This document shows positions 1 to 11,903 of a stretch of DNA of 64,000 bases, piece by piece. Numbering within the stretch: the first letter of the stretch is position 1; every line of letters starts with the position of its first letter. Below the pieces are notes generated by a model. That model was not told the origin of the DNA and made no database searches. It was given only the letters and a program-made list of their open reading frames with translations. Made by a program: the position numbers and the translations under genes. This DNA is from Patiria miniata (Eukaryota > Echinodermata > Asteroidea > Valvatida > Asterinidae), in the NCBI RefSeq assembly GCF_015706575.1, contig NW_024037052.1, positions 1,302,001 to 1,366,000 of the forward strand, read 5' to 3'.

Positions 1-3000
1 GGACGACCTTACTTCTGTGCCCTTCATCTTCAATCTGCACACACAGAAAAGAGAAAACTGGGAAGAAACAAAAAGTGTTAGTGAAATGTCAAAACTCTGC
101 ATCTTTGAACATTCAACGAAGACGAACGGAACTGAAACAAGGGGTGAACACAGTGGGCCCGGACAAATAGGGAGACGAAACAGACAGACATGAACAGAAC
201 GCAACAAAACAGCCGGCAACCCACCACACACACTTTCACAACGGTCGTCCTGGGGCTAAGACCTGCAAAGAGGACATATCTCCATCCCAAGCTGGAGATA
301 TGATCCCAATTTCAGACCAAAGACCCAGGCAGGGGTAGCTTCCACCGCCGGTGACACAAGTTTCACCTCCCCCTTACCCCCCCCCCTTCCCTCCCCGATA
401 GACGTCACACGGAAAAAAGGTTACAGTTACTTAACAAAAACTTCGATGAAAACCGGCGTCTTCTCTCTTCGCAGCATTCAAAAGCTCCCTGTGGCAGAAA
501 AAAAGAGCAAGTATACATTGTAAATTCAATATCCAAATTTTCTGACATCACGTCCTGTCATCAAACCTCCAATACATTTCCATTTTATCAACAAGTACTG
601 TATGTCCAACTTGCCATCTCAAACTCCAAAGATATACCCCAAGGTCTACCTCCACGTTAAAATCCAGCAAGCCCATTCAAATGCAAGGAAGCGCATCAAA
701 ACAGAGACGTTTTGCAAGGAGAAACATTACTCATTTACCTGTGGGAGATGAATGCTGCACTTGGACGACCTTACTTCTGTGCCCTTCATCTTCAATCTGC
801 ACACACAGAAAAGAGAAAACTGGGAAGAAACAAAAAGTGTTAGTGAAATGTCAAAACTCTGCATCTTTGAACATTCAACGAAGACGAACGGAACTGAAAC
901 AAGGGGTGAACACAGTGGGCCCGGACAAATAGGGAGACGAAACAGACAGACATGAACAGAACGCAACAAAACAGCCGGCAACCCACCACACACACTTTCA
1001 CAACGGTCGTCCTGGGGCTAAGACCTGCAAAGAGGACATATCTCCATCCCAAGCTGGAGATATGATCCCAATTTCAGACCAAAGACCCAGGCAGGGGTAG
1101 CTTCCACCGCCGGTGACACAAGTTTCACCTCCCCCTTACCCCCCCCTTCCCTCCCCGATAGACGTCACACGGAAAAAAGGTTACAGTTACTTAACAAAAA
1201 CTTCGATGAAAACCGGCGTCTTCTCTCTTCGCAGCATTCAAAAGCTCCCTGTGGCAGAAAAAAAGAGCAAGTATACATTGTAAATTCAATATCCAAATTT
1301 TCTGACATCACGTCCTGTCATCAAACCTCCAATACATTTCCATTTTATCAACAAGTACTGTATGTCCAACTTGCCATCTCAAACTCCAAAGATATACCCC
1401 AAGGTCTACCTCCACGTTAAAATCCAGCAAGCCCATTCAAATGCAAGGAAGCGCATCAAAACAGAGACGTTTTGCAAGGAGAAACATTACTCATTTACCT
1501 GTGGGAGATGAATGCTGCACTTGGACGACCTTACTTCTGTGCCCTTCATCTTCAATCTGCACACACAGAAAAGAGAAAACTGGGAAGAAACAAAAAGTGT
1601 TAGTGAAATGTCAAAACTCTGCATCTTTGAACATTCAACGAAGACGAACGGAACTGAAACAAGGGGTGAACACAGTGGGCCCGGACAAATAGGGAGACGA
1701 AACAGACAGACATGAACAGAACGCAACAAAACAGCCGGCAACCCACCACACACACTTTCACAACGGTCGTCCTGGGGCTAAGACCTGCAAAGAGGACATA
1801 TCTCCATCCCAAGCTGGAGATATGATCCCAATTTCAGACCAAAGACCCAGGCAGGGGTAGCTTCCACCGCCGGTGACACAAGTTTCACCTCCCCCTTACC
1901 CCCCCCCCTTCCCTCCCCGATAGACGTCACACGGAAAAAAGGTTACAGTTACTTAACAAAAACTTCGATGAAAACCGGCGTCTTCTCTCTTCGCAGCATT
2001 CAAAAGCTCCCTGTGGCAGAAAAAAAGAGCAAGTATACATTGTAAATTCAATATCCAAATTTTCTGACATCACGTCCTGTCATCAAACCTCCAATACATT
2101 TCCATTTTATCAACAAGTACTGTATGTCCAACTTGCCATCTCAAACTCCAAAGATATACCCCAAGGTCTACCTCCACGTTAAAATCCAGCAAGCCCATTC
2201 AAATGCAAGGAAGCGCATCAAAACAGAGACGTTTTGCAAGGAGAAACATTACTCATTTACCTGTGGGAGATGAATGCTGCACTTGGACGACCTTACTTCT
2301 GTGCCCTTCATCTTCAATCTGCACACACAGAAAAGAGAAAACTGGGAAGAAACAAAAAGTGTTAGTGAAATGTCAAAACTCTGCATCTTTGAACATTCAA
2401 CGAAGACGAACGGAACTGAAACAAGGGGTGAACACAGTGGGCCCGGACAAATAGGGAGACGAAACAGACAGACATGAACAGAACGCAACAAAACAGCCGG
2501 CAACCCACCACACACACTTTCACAACGGTCGTCCTGGGGCTAAGACCTGCAAAGAGGACATATCTCCATCCCAAGCTGGAGATATGATCCCAATTTCAGA
2601 CCAAAGACCCAGGCAGGGGTAGCTTCCACCGCCGGTGACACAAGTTTCACCTCCCCCTTACCCCCCCTTCCCTCCCCGATAGACGTCACACGGAAAAAAG
2701 GTTACAGTTACTTAACAAAAACTTCGATGAAAACCGGCGTCTTCTCTCTTCGCAGCATTCAAAAGCTCCCTGTGGCAGAAAAAAAGAGCAAGTATACATT
2801 GTAAATTCAATATCCAAATTTTCTGACATCACGTCCTGTCATCAAACCTCCAATACATTTCCATTTTATCAACAAGTACTGTATGTCCAACTTGCCATCT
2901 CAAACTCCAAAGATATACCCCAAGGGGTACCTCCACGTTAAAATCCAGCAAGCCCATTCAAATGCAAGGAAGCGCATCAAAACAGAGACGTTTTGCAAGG

Positions 3001-3957
3001 AGAAACATTACTCATTTACCTGTGGGAGATGAATGCTGCACTTGGACGACCTTACTTCTGTGCCCTTCATCTTCAATCTGCACACACAGAAAAGAGAAAA
3101 CTGGGAAGAAACAAAAAGTGTTAGTGAAATGTCAAAACTCTGCATCTTTGAACATTCAACGAAGACGAACGGAACTGAAACAAGGGGTGAACACAGTGGG
3201 CCCGGACAAATAGGGAGACGAAACAGACAGACATGAACAGAACGCAACAAAACAGCCGGCAACCCACCACACACACTTTCACAACGGTCGTCCTGGGGCT
3301 AAGACCTGCAAAGAGGACATATCTCCATCCCAAGCTGGAGATATGATCCCAATTTCAGACCAAAGACCCAGGCAGGGGTAGCTTCCACCGCCGGTGACAC
3401 AAGTTTCACCTCCCCCTTACCCCCCCCCCCTTCCCTCCCCGATAGACGTCACACGGAAAAAAGGTTACAGTTACTTAACAAAAACTTCGATGAAAACCGG
3501 CGTCTTCTCTCTTCGCAGCATTCAAAAGCTCCCTGTGGCAGAAAAAAAGAGCAAGTATACATTGTAAATTCAATATCCAAATTTTCTGACATCACGTCCT
3601 GTCATCAAACCTCCAATACATTTCCATTTTATCAACAAGTACTGTATGTCCAACTTGCCATCTCAAACTCCAAAGATATACCCCAAGGTCTACCTCCACG
3701 TTAAAATCCAGCAAGCCCATTCAAATGCAAGGAAGCGCATCAAAACAGAGACGTTTTGCAAGGAGAAACATTACTCATTTACCTGTGGGAGATGAATGCT
3801 GCACTTGGACGACCTTACTTCTGTGCCCTTCATCTTCAATCTGCACACACAGAAAAATGAAAACAGGGAAGAAACAAAAAGTGTTAGTGAAATGTCAAAA
3901 CTCTGCATCTTTGAACATTCAACGAAGACGAACGGAACTGAAACAAGGGGTGAACAC
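1..3957. repeat. 762-bp satellite array, right end (array 1)
   Basis: About 5.2 head-to-tail copies of a 759-763-bp unit, recognisable by equivalent points at 681, 1441, 2203, 2962 and 3725. Copies are nearly identical; most length change comes from one poly-C tract (near 376, 1138, 1897, 2660, 3419). Each unit holds a short hairpin, a 10-bp stem with 8-base loop (275-302 in the first copy), and a run of Cs next to a TGACGT-like site. Small open frames of 62-88 codons repeat on both strands only because the DNA repeats; none shows a recognisable domain. The last unit carries private variants and ends abruptly at 3957, where unique sequence begins. I found no 5S rRNA, snRNA or histone sequence in it. 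The array continues leftwards out of the window. Confidence 0.95.
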
Positions 3958-5880
3958 AATTTTCAGGCCAATTTTGCACACTTTTTAGCTGACACAATTC
4001 TCCAAATATTTCATGAGGCAGTGGCAAGATCACCAGCCAAGTTTGAAGTCTAAATATTTTTTTAAAATTCCTCAACATTTTGCACCTGCAAGTAAAGCCA
4101 ATTCACTTTAATTGAAGCCTTAGACTATAGACTGGTACATGTCCAAGGTTTTCCAAAGATTGGCCTTTCAGAAGTCTGGTGGCATGACTATAGATAATTC
4201 TTTTGGCACAGTTGATTAATGCAGTTTTAAATGGGTGTCCCAAAGTTGTGAACTAGCATATTGCATGCCTTTCAAACCTAGACCTGTTCGGAACATTTTT
4301 GAACAATTGGGTTTGCTAATACTTTTGGTCATGGAGGTAAAAGGCCACCTGTTCTTGAATGTTTGTGCCCAAAACTAGCCCCACAAATAGGCGCACATTG
4401 TGCAGACCATTAAGCTTCCATAGACCTCATGCAGTGATAGCCTAATTACGCGCACTTCTCAAAATCATTACAAATACTGATGAGAACCGTCTCCAAGATG
4501 TTTGAGACACACATCAAATTAAAGCTTGTTTTATCATCTTTCATTTTCCTTGCAAATTTTTTTTTGGGGTGGGGGGGGGGGGGGTGGGGTATCCAATGTA
4601 TCCAATTTCGAGAAAATTCCATCCAAAGATGATCAGCCCTAAAAGCAGGCCTGAAGCCCATCGCCATTTTGAAAATGGACGCCTACGCTCCATTGCAAAA
4701 CAGTGCCATTTTAGGGCCTAATTTCATCCACATTCCACATTTATACGAGCTCACAGTTCTCTGCGTGGCTTTTATCGTTCTTTTTTACAAATCCTTAAGT
4801 TCACGGCCCTAAAAATGCTCTAATACCGGAGAATTTGAGGGCATGCAAATCGTGATTTGGCCGGCGTATGCAATTTTGGGCCTATTTACTGATCTGCACC
4901 AATGGTTCAATAAACTTCCTCACAATACGGAAGTCCAGTAATTTTGAGCCACTTTTTTATGGGGATGTCCCAAACATGAAGGCCTAAACAGAATTTCGGT
5001 AATACTTATCTTGAAGGACACGCGAATTTTTAAGAGTTCTATTCAAAACTGACTTTTGCAGATGACTGTCCAGCACCAAAGTGACTTTTGCAGGCTGAAG
5101 CAGTCTTTTTTCTTCAGATAAATTCATGTTAGTTGTAATTTTGAAAGCACGTTCAAAGAAAATGTGACTTTCCTACCGTTTTTCGCAGTTCGCCATCTTG
5201 TTTTTTAAAAATATATTTCCTGTTTGTCATCGTCGTCTTTAACCTCTCATAAATCAAAGCCCTGCCCCCCGTTCTTCAAAATTAAACCTGCTGATATTCA
5301 AGAAGGTATCATTGCCAACTGTTCGTTTGTGTCAAGAAATATCAGAATGTCACTTTTGAGTGTCATTTATTCAGTTGTTTTGGCGAGTCTTTTAACCTTA
5401 TGTAGCAACGGGGTCCTAAAGGTAAGGATTACCAGAATTTCTGCTCACAGCTGCATGGATTCTCCTCCAGTGCAGTTCAAAAGTATTTTTTTTATATATT
5501 AAATTGATGTTACATGTATTTGGTTTACAATGTCCAAATCAGAAAGACAGGATCCAGACGCCACTTCTGAATTGTGTAAAATGTCTATGGAGCTAGAGTC
5601 AAGTGCATTTTCAAAGTATTTTTCAACAAAATAAACTGGAAATGTTTTTCAGCCCCAGATTCATGCCTTTTAAACATTTTTGCAATGACATGTATTTTAA
5701 CTGCGTTTAGGAAATTCTGAGTGATGCTCGTTGAAAAACTTGTTAAATTTAATAATAAACATGTGTAGAGCAAAGATTTCATACTCAGATCCAAGATGGC
5801 GTTTCCCGCGTTTGGAGTTCGTGTCCCAAACCAACCCCCCCCCCCCCGAAAAATATTAACACACACACACACACACACAC
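3958..5880. repeat. Duplicated flank of the satellite array (copy A)
   Basis: Non-satellite sequence directly after array 1. It is repeated at 41963-43885, also directly after the second array, with only isolated substitutions and homopolymer length changes, for example in the G tract near 4566 and the C tract near 5827. Similarity stops in a CA microsatellite near 5860-5880. The flank contains a complete small transposon (4998-5433) with its target duplication, so the duplication happened after that insertion. No gene is recognised. Confidence 0.9.
4998..5433 (+). mobile_element. Non-autonomous DNA transposon (MITE), GGTAAT termini, 8-bp TSD
   Basis: A 436-bp element with inverted ends GGTAATACTTATCTTGAAGG and the complement of CCTAAAGGTAAGGATTACC. 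It is flanked by a perfect 8-bp direct duplication AGAATTTC (4990-4997 and 5434-5441). The interior matches the shorter element at 11271-11523 in reverse orientation, which independently confirms both ends. No transposase is visible. Eight-base duplications fit hAT, Merlin or P-type superfamilies; GG at the tip is not the usual hAT terminus, so I leave the superfamily open. Confidence 0.85.
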
Positions 5881-6613
5881 CCACACACATACAGTTCCAC
5901 CAGTGAAAAAACTCATCAAACTGTGACAACCCACACCCAGCTCACTGCACAAAACCTAACCCAAAAATGCCTCAAACCAGAAATAACACTGTACAAGTCA
6001 CACAACACGACCTACAATGTCGCAACCACACTGCAACAAACCACACCCAAACTCACCCCCCAAGCGCACTCACACACAACAAACCGAAAATATCAAAGCA
6101 CACACAGGTAGGCATACATGCCAAATACTCACCAGCAGGAATACATCTTGAACACTGATTCTGTTACGAAAAAAATACTTAAAACCTCCGTATATATCCT
6201 ACACAGACAGGGGCTGCATATTTCAACGAAAAAAACAACAGCACCCGATTCTTCCGCGCACGCGTCTACGGGGAGGAAATAGTCGATCGTTGCTTATTCA
6301 TAGAATCACCTGTGTGTAGTCACCCGTTTACACCACAGGCCTATTTTCTGCTGCCCGAACAAAACGCACTTAATTTGATTCATAAAAGAAAAACCAAGAC
6401 GCGGCTGGCAGCATTTAATGGAATGTGACTTTACATCTGCGAATTTAGATCTCGATAACTCGGACAAAGTGTAGACTATAATAAGTTATGCATGGGCGAA
6501 TTACAGAAGGGCATTCTGATGCATAACGAGGGCCATGACGCAGTTGGATCCATGGAAGATTTCTATAATGCTCATTAATTCCTGGTATCGGGAGAAGTAA
6601 AATGATCATATTA
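5881..6613. other. CA-rich and unannotated stretch
   Basis: Positions 5881-6110 are strongly strand-asymmetric (rich in A and C, poor in G), probably decayed CA microsatellite. The rest holds no gene, RNA or repeat that I recognise. Confidence 0.5.
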
Positions 6614-6982
6614 GGCCAAAAAAAAAAAATCGGTCTCTGGTCAGACCAAAGTTCCTGAATTGACGCGGCCACGCGGATTTTTTTTTTTTTTTTTTTTCTT
6701 CTTCAAGCTCGGATTGTACAGACAAGGTAGGTACTATTTTGCTTTTTTGGTGTCCTCAAGTACATTGGTGTCCTCCATAATTTGCCTTGGTGCTTTCGAT
6801 CATTTGCCTTGGTGCAATTTCCCATTCCTTGGTGCTCTTTGGTAAAAAAAAATGAGGAGGTGCGGAAATAGAGGGCGCTGTTGGAGCTACCGCGGAACAT
6901 TTTGGAAAAAAAAAGATCGACGCGCATGATTAAAATCGACGCGCGCGCTGACCAGAGACCGACTTATTTTTTTTTTTTGGCC
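6614..6982. mobile_element. PIF/Harbinger-type MITE
   Basis: A 369-bp element with inverted ends, GGCC followed by an A run and TCGGTCTCTGGTCA on the left and its complement on the right. It is flanked on both sides by TTA (6611-6613 and 6983-6985). A TTA/TWA duplication with GG-starting inverted repeats is the signature of the PIF/Harbinger superfamily. The interior has poly-T and several degenerate 'CCTTGGTGC' direct repeats and no transposase, so it is non-autonomous. Confidence 0.8.
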
Positions 6983-6985
6983 TTA

Positions 6986-8335
6986 TCACCGGTTCAACAT
7001 TCGGTGTTAAGGATACTGAGCAAAGGCGAAACAGAAAATAATTGGAGCAATACTCTACCCTACAGCCGCGCAAAGCTTTGGTCAATTTATTATTACCAGG
7101 ATCAGGAGAGGGGTTCATCGGGTCCAGTGCGCACCCCCCCCCCCCCCAACACATACACACCCAATGTCTGCTGGGCACCCATACGTGTTTGGATTTTGGG
7201 AGCTTTCTTTTATCTTTTACTTTCACCGAATGCCCAAAATGCACAGAATATAATCCAGGTTTTGGGAGGGGCGAGGGACAAACCAACATTTCTAACAACT
7301 TTGGCCTGTTTTTTTTTTTGTTTTTATAGTTCAGGGTTAACATGATAAAATGTGGTTGAGATTATTTCTTCAAAAATAGCAACTGTGTGTTACTGGCGCT
7401 TTCGTTTCCTTAATTAGGCCTAAGTAAGAAAAAAAAGGAGAAACAACGGAATAGATAAAATGTCAACAGGAGACAAAACACCGTTACATATACAAAATGA
7501 CGTTTCTCCCGCCACAGAATAAAATATAGGCCTAACATGTTTCAAATAGGTGAGGCAAAAATATCAACAATGTCACCAACCATAGGCCCCCAGTCAGTAT
7601 AACACACTTTTTAAAACTTCACAGTTGGCATAGTACGGCGCAAGCGAATTCAGTGAGGCAAGAAATATCTTTTTGTAGCGTCGTTGCATGGGGTTACTAG
7701 CCTCAGTCAGCAAACAACCAAATCAACTACAAGCTAGAGCTCATCACGCTGGCGTCGCTAGAGGCGGGACCTTAGGGTGTCACCCCCTCCCCTGCCGCCG
7801 CCGCCGCGTGGTGAAATCGTCGTCCCGCTGTCCGCGTGCAAGCGGCAAAGTCGTCGGCAAAATATGCCGCGACTAAGAACGCCACCTATTGTTCAATAGT
7901 GTCTAAGATCGCGTACTTCGTTCGTACCCCCGCCCTGCAATCAGGACGCTGGGCCACTCTGATGAGCTTCACAGAATCTTGTGAAGGAAGTGGCCTATGA
8001 CCTATGTATAAAGCATCTTGCTGCAGCTGTTCAAGACCGCAGTCGTACAATGTACGCAAATGCTACCCGAAAACTTTCTATAGAAATGCACACGTTCCAT
8101 ACTGGATGTGATTTCAATTCTGTTTCATTGCGGCCCATGTGGACACAATTTTGAGCGTCGCATAATCCAATCCGACCGTTCGTAATTCGAAACGGAGCCC
8201 GGGAAAGTGCCGGGAACAGTTTTACAGAACTTCCTACATTATTACGCATTTTCAACGAAAAACAAACATCTCTAAGCTGGAAAAAAAAAAAGTAATGAGT
8301 CAAATCTTAACGGCTGCGTTTCAAACTTTGCAGAA
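6986..8335. other. No recognised gene
   Basis: Single-copy-looking sequence with C/G homopolymers (7132-7148) and a CG-rich patch with a short CCG run (7785-7870). The small open frames here lack family resemblance, splice sites and codon structure. I see no gene. Confidence 0.4.
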
Positions 8336-8373
8336 TCCATAGACATATAATATATTATTATATGTCTATGGCA
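8336..8373. repeat. Short AT-rich hairpin
   Basis: A near-perfect inverted repeat, CCATAGACATATAATA against TATTATATGTCTATGG, with only a few bases between the arms. It could be a minimal foldback remnant; no clear target duplication was found. Confidence 0.6.
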
Positions 8374-8767
8374 GAATCATGACCGTGATGACGCGCAGAT
8401 CACAGGTCACGCAAAATCCAACCAATCAGAGTGTGAATTCATCAGAGTATCCTAGCGTCCTGTTTGCAGGGCGGGCCGGGGTACAAGCGAGGTACTTACT
8501 TTGAACAGCGCCTCCGATCGTCAGTGGGCCCCCGCCCATTAACCTCTCCCTCTCCATGGGCGTCGCAAAGGGGAGGGAGAAAGGGGGAGGCGCTCGCCCC
8601 CCCCCCCCGGAAAACGAAAAAAAGGTGGGAAAAGGGGAGAAAAGAAAGGAAAAAGAGGTGCGAAGCCAGATTGCTATTAATTTGATGGGGGGGGGGGGTA
8701 CGGCAATAATGCTCCCCTGCTCACGATCGGCCAAATGGTAAATTGAGATTAAAAAGTTACCGTGAAG
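8374..8767. other. G-rich/C-rich unannotated stretch
   Basis: Contains 'GGGCGTCGCAAAGGGG' followed by G/A-rich and C-rich homopolymers (8559-8700). Overlapping small open frames on both strands come from this low complexity. No gene is seen. Confidence 0.4.
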
Positions 8768-9158
8768 ACGGATAGTACGGAAGACGGAGAGTGCCACTCA
8801 ATGGGATAGTACGGAAGACGGAGAGTGCCACTCAATGAGTGTGAATATTTTTTTTGTACAGCAGCCGCCACTTATTACGCCGCCAGATAATAAGTGGCGG
8901 CCGCCACATAAGTCATAATGCCGCCACATAAGTCATAATGATTTAATTTTTAGTTATTAATTTTATTCACACTTTTTATGTAGCGGCTGCCACTTATTAT
9001 CTGGCGGCCGCAACATAAAAAAGTGTGAATATAATTTTTTTTCTGTACGTGTGTAAATATTTTTTTTGTACAGCGGCCGCCACTTATTATCTGGCGGCCG
9101 CCACAAGTGGCGGCCACTGTACAAAAAATATTCACACTCATTGAGTGGCACTATCCGT
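8768..9158. mobile_element. Foldback element with GCGGCCGCC-motif interior
   Basis: The ends are inverted copies of AGTGCCACTCAATGAGTGTG followed by AATATTTTTTTTGTACAG (left from about 8826, right ending 9152), extended by ACGGATAGT/ACTATCCGT at 8768 and 9158. The left end has a 33-36-bp direct duplication (about 8772-8838). The interior is built from repeated, themselves palindromic, motifs of the type CGGCCGCCACTTATTATCTG. It is non-coding, and no convincing target duplication was found. Confidence 0.65.
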
Positions 9159-9282
9159 GTTCTGTAAAAATCAGACAATCCCGCTGATGAACTTCGGTAT
9201 CATATCCCTCGGACTTAACTCGGTTCTTCGTGGGAGCTTATTCGAGGCCGGCCGAAAGTTGTCCCAATCCTACGGTGAATCA

Positions 9283-9478
9283 TTAAAGGTTTTGCCCTGC
9301 GCCGACGTATAAACAACGTATAAACACTGTTAGCCTATACTCAGTATGTTTCCTACGAGTGAAAGTTATTGGAAAACATCACTTGGGTGGGGCATGGGAC
9401 TCGAACCCACGACTTCGTACTTTCCAGTACGGAGCTTGTGAAATCGGTTGGCTGGTTCTAATCCGATGAACATGTAGC
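9283..9478 (-). mobile_element. tRNA-derived SINE (minus strand)
   Basis: On the minus strand a pol III B-box-like GGGTTCGAGTCCC (9392-9405 region) follows a degenerate A-box region, and the body then matches the copy at 22146-22325: 'AGTGATTTTCCAA', then a segment ending near GGGCAAAACCT. The pairing with a plus-strand copy at 9838-9988 gives an inverted SINE pair. It cannot be a working tRNA because the cloverleaf is not maintained and the body continues past it. Confidence 0.7.
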
Positions 9479-9579
9479 GGCGGTTATGGTACCGCAAATA
9501 ACTTGACTATTCATGAGATGGAACTTGCGTCGGGGTGATGTAAATCAATAGGTTTTGCCCTTCCCCGACCGGGGCCGTA

Positions 9580-9826
9580 AGTCCGGACTCCTCATAGGAC
9601 CGACGCCTCATATGAGGCATACAATTCCGCCTCATAGGTCCGACGCCTCATAAGTTCGACGTCGGAAAAACGAAGCGTACTGAGCGTCGGAGCTTTGAGG
9701 TGTCGTCGGAGCCATGATGAGGCGTCGGACCTATGAGGCGTCGGACTTGGGCCTTTATTTGGTTGGGGGATACCATTTTGTCGGTCTTATGAGGCGTTGG
9801 ACTTATGAGCGGACCCCCCCCCCCCC
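9580..9826. mobile_element. Foldback element with TCCGACGCCTCATA arms
   Basis: The left arm has repeated CCTCATAGG(T/A)CCGACG motifs (9586-9660). The right arm has the complementary GATGAGGCGTCGGACC motifs (9708-9812). Between them is a short unique spacer. The termini are uncertain: a 15-base C run abuts the right end. The flanks share CGACC(G/A)G, a possible imperfect target duplication. It is non-coding. Confidence 0.55.
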
Positions 9827-9837
9827 CCACGACCAGC

Positions 9838-9988
9838 AGTCCCGCAAGCTCGGTGGTTGATTGGTATTAATTTCGTCTGCACTATTGTAAGCGGGAGGAC
9901 GCGGGTTTGAGTCCCACCCGAGTGATATTTTCCAACTTTCACTCAGGAAGTAACATACTGATTATACAGTGTTAACACGTCCTCGAAG
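9838..9988 (+). mobile_element. tRNA-derived SINE (plus strand)
   Basis: The A-box-like AAGCTCGGTGGTTGATTGG is followed about 50 bases on by the B box GCGGGTTTGAGTCCC, then the family body 'GAGTGATATTTTCCAACTTT' and 'AACATACTGA'. It is the same family as 9283-9478 and 22146-22325, in opposite orientation to both. Confidence 0.7.
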
Positions 9989-10834
9989 AGCAACGGACCC
10001 TATATTGGTCACCCTGACCCAACCCGTTGTGTTTGGGGTGGGGTGGGGCTAAAATTATGGATTTTATATTACTTTAGACATCTCGTTTTCACTTGCAAAA
10101 AGTGCAATTGGTATTGTAAGTTTTTGTTTTTAGATGCAGGAAAAGGTTTATAATCTACGAACAAAGAGTTATTTTTGTTTGAATAGTTTCTTATGTGTTA
10201 GGTCTAACTTGCACCAAAATAATGCGCGGACTAACTGTACTAGCGCGAGTTACCGTAACGAAAATTACCGAAATATATCCGTCTAGATATTTGATTGCTC
10301 TATTTTCATTTTAATATTTTGATATGGTAGCATACTACTATAGTGACCTACACCCTAACGATGTAAGGGCATGACTATTAGGACATTTCCAAATGCAATT
10401 GTATTTAAATTCATGTTTGATATGCCATAAAACGCCATATCGATAATAATCGTATTGCTAAACCAACAGAAATTAAGGTAGTGTAGTCACTTAACTTTTA
10501 GGGATCTTCTGTGAGGAAAAAAACACCCTAAATGCTTTGATTTTATAGAATAACAGCACAGAGTTGCAGAAGACACCGTTATTGTGGCATGGCTGCGCCG
10601 TTCCGAACTTGATCTCCATAATTATGGAGATCACTGGTTCCGAAAGACCTGAAAGAACAGCCTGCGAAGAGCGCCCCCTTTGTCCTATCGTCGACAGACA
10701 GGAAAAAGTGGCCCCCAGACGACTTGTTTTGCAATCCTTACTTCGCATATCGGCACCTCTCGGCACCTGTCTAAACTTTAATAAGATAAGCGCAAAATTT
10801 AAACGGAAGTGCGCCCTAAAGTCACCGGTTAAAC
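9989..10834. other. Mostly unannotated; contains a perfect 22-bp palindrome
   Basis: Positions 10611-10632 form a perfect palindrome (GATCTCCATAA and its complement with no spacer), which lies inside overlapping short open frames on both strands. The stretch just upstream of 10835 is richer in CpG than its surroundings and could be a 5' untranslated or promoter region. No other feature is recognised. Confidence 0.4.
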
Positions 10835-10866
10835 ATGTCTGCTAAGAACATTTTACCACAGAGCAG
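10835..10866 (+). CDS. Candidate first coding exon (speculative)
   Basis: A short frame, MSAKNILPQS plus two bases of a split codon, starts at an ATG preceded by AAAC and ends exactly at a good donor, AG|GTAGGA. It lies 3.6 kb upstream of the first certain CCDC77 exon on the same strand and follows a CpG-richer stretch. This rests only on signal sequences. Its phase (2) would have to be absorbed by an unseen exon, because the exon at 14438 starts in phase 0. It may be chance. Confidence 0.2.
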
Positions 10867-11151
10867 GTAGGATAACATTTCCTAAGATTAGAATAAGATG
10901 TGTAAATACTTCTGAACCACTTTTTAGAAATGTTAAATTCCACACTTTTAGATGTCTAGTTAGGAAAGAATGTTGCAAGTTACAACCTGACGCCACTTCC
11001 GCGATTGTGTAGGCCTATGGAGGAGACTGGCCGACTGGAAATTCGGCGATCGTGTAGTGGAGGGCCCCTGTTTTGTTTTGATCAAATTAGAGTCAAAAAT
11101 GTTTTTCATTGCTAAAAAAATCACCTTTACAATCAAAAGAAGACTTTTGGG

Positions 11152-11903
11152 AGTAATTGCAGAATACCCCGCCACTCGGAAATACACCCCTAAAATCACT
11201 GGCTACGAGGTTGGAATCACTGCAAAAGAAACAATTCAAGTCCATTGCCAGCTACGCGGATACTGAGTGGGGTAATCCTTACTTTTAGGACCCCGTTCCT
11301 ATATAGGAAGGGAAAGACTCACCAAAACAGTTGACTAAATGACACTCAAAATTGACATTCTGATACTTCTTGGCACATCTGAACAATTGGCAATGACACC
11401 TTCTTGACTTCTAAAGACTGCTTTAGCCTGCAAAAGTCACTTTGGTACTGGACAGACATCTGCAAAAGTCAGTTTTGAACAGAACTCGTAAAAAATAGAG
11501 GTGTCCTAAAAGTAAGGATTACCCTGAGTGGGGGTCCATTATTTGAGAATGAAGCAACACAAAATGAATGAGAGTTGCTGAACAAAATTCTAAGTCCAAA
11601 CCAACCACCCTGTTGGCGGCTACGAGGCTACGGAGTGGGAGTCCCCTTGAATATGCTTGAGAACGAAGCAACACAAAAGGAATGGGAGTTGCTGAAAAAA
11701 TTCTAAGTCCAAACCAACTACCCTGTTGGTGGCTACGCGGTCACAAAGTGGGAGTGCAATGGACTCCGCCCTGGAGCATGACGCATACTCGGCATAGTAC
11801 ATACAAGTAGCGCTGAGAATGTTTATTGAGGTCAATCAGCCGTGACCTCGTAGCCGGCTACGAGGTGGATAGATCGAGTGGCGGGGTATTCTGCAATTGT
11901 GCC
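11152..11903. mobile_element. Non-autonomous element with 10-bp TSD, host of a nested MITE
   Basis: Inverted ends share AATTGCAGAATACCCCGCCA (from 11155) and its complement (ending 11898). Both sides carry GACTTTTGGG (11142-11151 and 11904-11913), a 10-bp direct duplication of MULE type. The interior has a ~107-bp direct duplication (11526-11632, 11633-11744) including 'GTCCAAACCAAC' and 'GGCTACG'. The 253-bp MITE at 11271-11523 is inserted in it. No transposase is seen. Confidence 0.7.
11271..11523 (-). mobile_element. MITE, GGTAAT termini, 8-bp TSD (short, reversed copy)
   Basis: A 253-bp element with inverted ends GGTAATCCTTACTTTTAGGA and its complement, flanked by CTGAGTGG (11263-11270 and 11524-11531). 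It is the same family as 4998-5433 in the opposite orientation, about 180 bp shorter, with matching segments around the two TGCAAAAGTCA motifs. It lies inside the older element 11152-11903. Confidence 0.85.

Noticed and set aside
1-3957. Repeated open frames of 62-88 codons on both strands in each satellite unit
   Set aside because: They persist only because units are near-identical, overlap one another on both strands, break wherever indels occur and show no domain or codon pattern.
6881-7345. 154-codon plus-strand frame
   Set aside because: It spans the right end of a Harbinger-type MITE, poly-T and poly-C tracts, with an overlapping frame of similar size on the other strand and no family match.
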